Of a stretch of DNA of 19,222 nucleotides, positions 14,442 to 19,222 are shown one piece after another. How positions within the stretch are numbered: position 1 is the stretch's first letter; every line of letters begins with the position of its first letter. The translations under genes and the position numbers were made by a program. Origin of the DNA: QYOJ01 sp964642545 (GTDB taxonomy: Bacteria > Bacteroidota > Bacteroidia > Bacteroidales > FEN-979); NCBI GenBank assembly GCA_964642545.1, contig CAZXQU010000055.1:1-19222 (forward strand). Reading direction: 5' to 3'. Below the pieces are notes generated by a model that did not search any database, was not told the origin of the DNA, and worked only from the letters and a program-made list of their open reading frames with translations.

Positions 14442-15752
14442 TCAGCCCGTTGGTGCCTGTTTTATCAAATGTGCCGAGAGGCTCGCAACCCTGTTTCCGT
14501 CCATCTCAAGGATTGTGAAATCGTAACCACCAAATGTGAAGTGATCGTTCACCTGAGGAATATTGCCGAGGGTATACATGGCCAATCCCCCTACAGTACT
14601 AAAATTTCGAGCCTCCTCTTCAAACTCCTCGTCGTCCAGATCCGGAATCTCAAGCATATCGGCAAACTCCCAAAAATTCATGCTGCCGCTGATGATGTAC
14701 GACCCGTCTGGATTTTGCTCGTAGTCGGGAGGCTCTTTATCGGTGAGGTCGGGCAAATCGCCCAGGATATGCTCTACCAGGTCGTGGAGGGTGATTAGTC
14801 CTTCAACCGTACCATATTCATCCACCACGATGGCAATGTGGATCTTCTGTTCCCTGAACTTCTCCAGGATGTCGGATGCCGGCATGTTTTCGGTCACGTA
14901 TAATGGTTCCGAAAGGATGGAAGCGAGATCGGGAGCATCACCGGAATGAAGAATCCCAATCAGGTCTTTGACTACAAGGATTCCTTTGATTTGATCGAGA
15001 GAGCCTTCCCCAACGGGATATTTCGAATACCCCATCTCGTTGATGAGATTTAGGATTTCCTCCCTGGTCATGCTCAGGTCGATCCACCGGATGTCTATCC
15101 TGGGTGTCATGATGGAGAAAGCTGTCTTAGCCCCGAAACGGAATACATCATTGATGATCTCCGACTCCTGTTTATCAATCACACCATGTTCTGAACTCTG
15201 GCGGATCATCAACTTCAGCTCCTCTTCCGTGATATGAGGTTCGGTACCGTTTTTCACCCCGAAGAGTTTCATGATTCCTTTCGTCGACATACTCAGGATC
15301 CATACCAGCGGGTGAAGCACCTTGGCAACCCCTTTCATAAACGGAGCCAGGGCTATAGTGATGGGTTCTGAATGCTTGAAAGCAATTGATTTTGGTACGG
15401 TCTCCCCGAAAACCAGCGTAAAATAGGTCACAAGTGTTACTACGAGCGATAACGTTATCCTGTATAACAGGTTAGGGTCTAGGTTGAGTCCCTGCAGGTA
15501 AGGAAGTAGCTTTGCCGTTATGGCAACGCCTCCATAGGCACCGGCAAGGATGCTGGCGAGAGTGATCCCGATCTGCATCGTGGAGAGAAAATCTTCGATA
15601 TTTTTCAGCTGGCCCAGGGCGATCTTGGCGCCATTGTTTCCATCTTCCGCTTTCTCCTGAAGCCTTGATTCACGACAGGATACCAGCGCAATTTCGTACA
15701 TGGAAAAGATGCCGGAGATGAAGATCAGGATACCGAGAATAAAAAACTCCAT
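14442..15752 (-). CDS. CNNM/CorC-type membrane protein (DUF21-CBS-CorC), hemolysin family
   Basis: 436 aa, the full three-part layout. Residues about 1-185 are a DUF21/CNNM membrane domain with three to four helices and the small-residue motifs FSMYEIALVSC and IGITLASILAGAYGG. A CBS-domain pair (about 205-330; IMTPRIDIRWIDL, KYPVGEGSLDQIKGIL, HIAIVVDEYGTVEGLITLHDLVEHILGDL) binds adenine nucleotides in relatives. A C-terminal CorC_HlyC domain (about 345-430) follows. Family members are linked to Mg or Co homeostasis and efflux; the older hemolysin label rests on weak evidence. It begins 49 bp after mfd with its own -7 element. I see no truncation. Confidence 0.95.
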   Translation of the reverse strand: MEFFILGILIFISGIFSMYEIALVSCRESRLQEKAEDGNNGAKIALGQLKNIEDFLSTMQIGITLASILAGAYGGVAITAKLLPYLQGLNLDPNLLYRITLSLVVTLVTYFTLVFGETVPKSIAFKHSEPITIALAPFMKGVAKVLHPLVWILSMSTKGIMKLFGVKNGTEPHITEEELKLMIRQSSEHGVIDKQESEIINDVFRFGAKTAFSIMTPRIDIRWIDLSMTREEILNLINEMGYSKYPVGEGSLDQIKGILVVKDLIGILHSGDAPDLASILSEPLYVTENMPASDILEKFREQKIHIAIVVDEYGTVEGLITLHDLVEHILGDLPDLTDKEPPDYEQNPDGSYIISGSMNFWEFADMLEIPDLDDEEFEEEARNFSTVGGLAMYTLGNIPQVNDHFTFGGYDFTILEMDGNRVASLSAHLIKQAPTG

Positions 15753-15770
15753 GAGAATCTATCAATTAGT

Positions 15771-15778
15771 CAAAAGTA
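15771..15778 (-). promoter_or_regulatory. Bacteroidota -7 element (TACTTTTG)
   Basis: On the minus strand TACTTTTG lies 18-26 bp upstream of the ATG at 15752, just after a T8 run that follows the mfd stop codon. It gives the CNNM gene a promoter independent of mfd. The -33 position has no good match. Confidence 0.45.
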
Positions 15779-15801
15779 AAAAAAATTAGGGACATTTGCA
15801 G

Positions 15802-18800
15802 TTAGTTTTTGAAAACAGAGAGACGATTAATCGCTGATTCAATCCCTGTAACCTCCCGGAAGACCAGTGAAAGTCGGTCTCGCTCCTGCTTCATAAGGCA
15901 ATAGGTTGGGTGCATTTTAATGAATTCAATAAAGGAAGAAAACTGCTCCGATTGGTAAAAGCCCGACTGTGGATCGGAGGGAAAGAAAGCTGCCAGCCTG
16001 CCTTTCCGAAGAACCAGCTTTTCAAAACCAAGGCTCCGTGAAAGCCACCGTAACAGGATGGTTTGTATCAATTCTTCGGTTTGGGGTGGCAACGGCCCAA
16101 ACCGGTCGATTAACCTGTTGCGGAATGCATTCAACTCCTCCTCCTTTTCGATGGAATCAAGTTCTTTGTATAGACTCAGGCGTTCTGTAATATGCGTGAT
16201 ATAGCGGTCGGGAATGAGGATCTCCAGGTCGGTCTCGATCACGCAATCTTTGACAAACTCCCTGGGTTGATCGGTCTGATACAGGTCTTGAAACTCCTGC
16301 TCCTTCAGCTCAAGAATTGCCTCATTGAGGATCTTCTGGTACATGTCGAACCCGATTTCGCTGATAAACCCGCTCTGCTCGGCACCCAGGATATTCCCTG
16401 CTCCCCGGATGTCGAGGTCGCGCATGGCGATGTTGAATCCACTACCCAGGTCGGCAAACTCCTCAATGGCGCGAAGCCGCTTCCGGGCTTCATCGGTGAG
16501 TGCCGACATCGGTGGTGCCAGCAGATAACAGAATGCTTTCTTGTTCGAACGACCCACCCTGCCCCGAAGCTGGTGCAGGTCGCTCAATCCGTAATGGTGC
16601 GCCTCATTAATAATTATCGTATTGGCATTGGGAATATCGAGGCCCGATTCGATGATCGTGGTGGCCACAAGCACATCGTAATCCCCTTCTATAAAATCGA
16701 GCATCACCCGTTCCAGCTTAGCTCCTTTCATCTGTCCGTGCGCTACAGCGACATTGATATCGGGAACAATACGCTGGATCATCCCGGCAACTTCCTGGAT
16801 GTTTTGTACTCGTGTGTTTACAAAGAAAACCTGACCGCCTCGTGAAATTTCGTACTGAATCGCATCACGAATCACCTCCTCATTAAAAAAGAATATCTCT
16901 GTCTGGACCGGGAAACGGTTTGGCGGAGCTGTGTTAATTATGGAGAGGTCGCGGGCTCCCATCAGTGAAAATTGAAGGGTACGCGGAATCGGAGTGGCTG
17001 TAAGTGTGAGTGCATCCACATTGACCCGTAGCTGTTTGATCTTCTCCTTGGCCGAAACACCAAACTTCTGCTCTTCGTCAATGATCAGCAAGCCAAGGTC
17101 TTTGAAAACGATGTCCTTACTCAACAGCCGGTGGGTTCCGATCACGATATCCAGCGTTCCCGACTTCAGCTCCTCCAGTATCTTCTTCTGCGCCTTGGCG
17201 CTTTTAAACCTGTTGAGATAGTTGATATTACATGGAAAATCTTTGAGCCTGTCGGAGAAGGTTTTGAAATGTTGCAGTGCCAGGATTGTTGTTGGAACCA
17301 ATATCGCCACCTGTTTGCTCTCCGACACCATTTTAAAGGCTGCCCGGATGGCGATTTCAGTCTTCCCGAAGCCTACATCACCGCATATCAGGCGATCCAT
17401 TGGGAATCCGGCTTCCATGTCCTTTTTCACATCCAGCGTAGCCTTGAGCTGATCGGGGGTATCCTCGTAGATGAAAGAGGCTTCCAACTCGGTTTGCATG
17501 TAAGTGTCGGGAACACAGGAAAAACCATGTGTCCCTTTTCGCTCGGCATAGAGCCTGATCAGGTCTTTGGCAATATCTTTAACCCTGCTTTTGGTGCGGG
17601 CCTTGAGTTTCTTCCACGAGTCGGAGCCTAGCCGGTTCAGTGGGGGGGCTGCACCCTCCTTCCCCGAGTACTTCGAGATCCGGTGGAGAGAGTGAATGCT
17701 CACATAGAGAATATCCTGGTTCTTGTAAATGAGCCTGATCGCCTCCTGCTCTTTGCCATTGTTGATGAGTTTCTCCAGCCCATCGAACACCCCGATGCCA
17801 TGATCGATATGGGTCACATAATCTCCAGGATTCAGGCTGTATAGCTCTTTCAGGGTCATTACCTCTTTTCCCGCATACCCGTCGCGAAGCCTAAACCGGT
17901 GATGCCGTTCAAAGATCTGGTGATCGGTGAAGAAAGCGGTTTTCAGGTCGTGATCGATAAACCCTTCATGGATAGAATAGCAGAGGGAGCTGAACTCGAT
18001 CGTTGGCTCATTTGGCTGCTTGGCCTGGATATCCTCCACGATCGACAACAACCTTTCGGTTTGCTTGGGATTATCCGAAAGCAGGATATTTCGGTACCCC
18101 TCTTCCGAATGCTTACGGAGCTGAGCGATCAGGAGGTCGAAATTCTTATTGAACGATGGTTGGGCAGAGGTATGAAAAGCAAGTTCAAGATCGGGAGTAA
18201 ATAGCGGCCTGGGACCGAATTCAATCACCGGATAGGTTTGGATCTCCCTGAGGAAATCTTCCCGCCCCAGGAAGAGATTGTTAACCGCCGACTGGTCCAC
18301 ACCATCGGCAATGACCTCCAGCTCCTCCGCCCAAAAAATGGCTCGACCTGAGAGGAAGGAGAAGATGGATGTGTAATCGATCCGTTTGTCGGGATCGATC
18401 CGGATATCGGGAACGATCGTAATCTCCTTGTGGGAATCAATCGAAAGCTGTGTTGCTGGGTCAAACGAGCGGATCGATGCTGCGTTGTCGCCGATAAACT
18501 CAATGCGGTAAGGGTGATCCCCACCGAAAGAGTAAACATCGATCAATCCGCCGCGAAGGGAAAACTGGCCCGGCTCCAGTACAAAATCTGTCCGCTCAAA
18601 TTCATACTCAATCAAGAGGTCGAGAACAAACTCGAGGGAGACTGCTTCACCCTGTTTCAGTTTTAGTGTATGCTGTTCAAAAAAGCGCTTATCAGCCACC
18701 TTCTCGGCCATGGCTTCCGGGTAGCTGACCACGATGAACTCTGTCATCCCCTGGTGCAACCTATTCATTACCTCCGTACGCAAGAGGAGTCCCTGATTGT

Positions 18801-19149
18801 CCCTCACGCCTGTTGTATAGCCACGTTTGTAGGATGAGGGAAAGAAGAGCACCTTTTTCTCTTCCGCTTTTTTCTCCTTCTCTTCAAAAACCTGCTCGAG
18901 GTCATTCAGGAAATAGGCCGCTCGCTCTTTATCGGGAAGAAGGATGAGGTGGACCGCTGGCACCAGCCTGAACTGGACTGCAACTGCGAATGCTTTTGAA
19001 GAACCAACAAGCCCTTTTAGATGAACTCGTTGGGGCTCCACAGCTGTTTGAGCTCCGGGAACAGTTATATTCCCATAGGTCAATGCCTCGGCAAGGGTCT
19101 GATTTCGTTGATCCTGCAGGAAAAGAGATGCTATTTCGCTGGCTTTCAC
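15802..19149 (-). CDS. mfd: Transcription-repair coupling factor
   Basis: 1115 aa from the GTG at 19149. Mfd removes RNA polymerase stalled at DNA lesions and recruits UvrA for excision repair. The order is standard: UvrB-like N-terminal module (RVHLKGLVGSSKA; FELERTDF-like segments to about 330), CarD-like RNA-polymerase-interaction domain (about 440-530; YSLNPGDYVTHIDHGIGVFDG), translocase motor with Walker A GDVGFGKTE (about 592), DEEQ box LLIIDEEQKFG (about 690), TATPIPRTLQ, and motifs V/VI TTIIESGLDIPN and HQLRGRVGRS, then the TRCF C-terminal domain. No ATG exists upstream of the conserved RVHLKGL. The candidates are TTG at 19173 and GTG at 19149; I prefer GTG because a perfect -7 element covers the TTG and because the shorter N terminus is closer to family length. 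Confidence 0.96.
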   Translation of the reverse strand: MKASEIASLFLQDQRNQTLAEALTYGNITVPGAQTAVEPQRVHLKGLVGSSKAFAVAVQFRLVPAVHLILLPDKERAAYFLNDLEQVFEEKEKKAEEKKVLFFPSSYKRGYTTGVRDNQGLLLRTEVMNRLHQGMTEFIVVSYPEAMAEKVADKRFFEQHTLKLKQGEAVSLEFVLDLLIEYEFERTDFVLEPGQFSLRGGLIDVYSFGGDHPYRIEFIGDNAASIRSFDPATQLSIDSHKEITIVPDIRIDPDKRIDYTSIFSFLSGRAIFWAEELEVIADGVDQSAVNNLFLGREDFLREIQTYPVIEFGPRPLFTPDLELAFHTSAQPSFNKNFDLLIAQLRKHSEEGYRNILLSDNPKQTERLLSIVEDIQAKQPNEPTIEFSSLCYSIHEGFIDHDLKTAFFTDHQIFERHHRFRLRDGYAGKEVMTLKELYSLNPGDYVTHIDHGIGVFDGLEKLINNGKEQEAIRLIYKNQDILYVSIHSLHRISKYSGKEGAAPPLNRLGSDSWKKLKARTKSRVKDIAKDLIRLYAERKGTHGFSCVPDTYMQTELEASFIYEDTPDQLKATLDVKKDMEAGFPMDRLICGDVGFGKTEIAIRAAFKMVSESKQVAILVPTTILALQHFKTFSDRLKDFPCNINYLNRFKSAKAQKKILEELKSGTLDIVIGTHRLLSKDIVFKDLGLLIIDEEQKFGVSAKEKIKQLRVNVDALTLTATPIPRTLQFSLMGARDLSIINTAPPNRFPVQTEIFFFNEEVIRDAIQYEISRGGQVFFVNTRVQNIQEVAGMIQRIVPDINVAVAHGQMKGAKLERVMLDFIEGDYDVLVATTIIESGLDIPNANTIIINEAHHYGLSDLHQLRGRVGRSNKKAFCYLLAPPMSALTDEARKRLRAIEEFADLGSGFNIAMRDLDIRGAGNILGAEQSGFISEIGFDMYQKILNEAILELKEQEFQDLYQTDQPREFVKDCVIETDLEILIPDRYITHITERLSLYKELDSIEKEEELNAFRNRLIDRFGPLPPQTEELIQTILLRWLSRSLGFEKLVLRKGRLAAFFPSDPQSGFYQSEQFSSFIEFIKMHPTYCLMKQERDRLSLVFREVTGIESAINRLSVFKN

Positions 19150-19170
19150 TATCGTATCGGGGAAGGTGTG

Positions 19171-19178
19171 CAAAGTTA
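19171..19178 (-). promoter_or_regulatory. mfd -7 element (TAACTTTG)
   Basis: The minus strand reads TAACTTTGCAC, an exact TAnnTTTG followed by the GCA often seen after it. It lies 22-29 bp before the GTG at 19149 and overlaps the alternative TTG codon, so transcription would begin downstream of the TTG. A TTG lies 15 bp further upstream (19194-19196), closer than the usual -33 spacing. Confidence 0.5.
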
Positions 19179-19213
19179 CAAAATCGTCGGGTACAAGAGA
19201 TGAAACATTTCGT

Positions 19214-19221
19214 TACTTTTG
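19214..19221 (+). promoter_or_regulatory. Divergent -7 element at the window edge (TACTTTTG)
   Basis: A plus-strand TACTTTTG occurs in the last nine bases of the window, back to back with the mfd promoter. It predicts a rightward gene beginning just beyond the window. That gene is not visible, so this rests on the motif alone. Confidence 0.35.
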
Positions 19222-19222
19222 T

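Noticed and set aside
15824..15833. 10-bp palindrome CGATTAATCG near the end of mfd
   Set aside because: Short, inside coding sequence and not followed directly by a T-run; expected by chance.
16192..16845. Plus-strand open frame of 217 codons inside mfd
   Set aside because: It is antisense to the conserved helicase motifs of mfd; no start context or family resemblance.

Overview
The window looks like the chromosome of a Bacteroidota bacterium, most likely Bacteroidales-like and possibly from an environmental genome. Supporting signs are a TonB-dependent receptor with an N-terminal carboxypeptidase-regulatory-like domain, two secreted proteins ending in type IX secretion (T9SS) C-terminal sorting domains, lipoproteins with short lipoboxes, a near absence of Shine-Dalgarno sequences, and several upstream regions carrying the Bacteroidota -7 element TAnnTTTG. 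I see no phage, transposase, CRISPR, rRNA or tRNA. No gene-free stretch exceeds about 100 bases.

Left part (1-5201): two tandem Crp/Fnr-type regulator paralogues lie on the minus strand (31-630, 727-1314). An 18-bp perfect palindrome sits upstream of the first. The second is divergent from a plus-strand GT-C-like membrane glycosyltransferase (1371-3194) across a 56-bp gap containing a near-perfect inverted repeat. Two more plus-strand genes follow: a coiled-coil lipoprotein resembling the Cbp1 collagen-binding family (3281-4147) and a secreted endonuclease/exonuclease/phosphatase-fold protein (4188-5201).

Middle part (5202-7810), all minus strand: a DPM1-type polyprenyl-phosphate sugar transferase, dihydroorotase pyrC and a MORN-repeat lipoprotein. 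They are packed with overlapping or one-base junctions and are probably translationally coupled. The last one abuts the plus-strand nuclease-like gene stop to stop with no base between.

Right part (7885-19222), minus strand: mfd, a CNNM/CorC-type membrane protein, then lamin-tail T9SS protein, TonB-dependent receptor and OB-fold/phospholipase-D T9SS protein. The last three look like one transcription unit. From its domains I infer a cell-surface system for capturing and cutting nucleic acid (or another phosphodiester polymer) and importing the product; this is the most interesting functional proposal here.

The second theme is short tandem repeats of 7, 8 and 11-12 bp. Three arrays begin at or a few bases after a stop codon. 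A fourth, degenerate heptamer array lies in frame inside pyrC, where it encodes a seven-residue peptide periodicity in what should be a surface loop.
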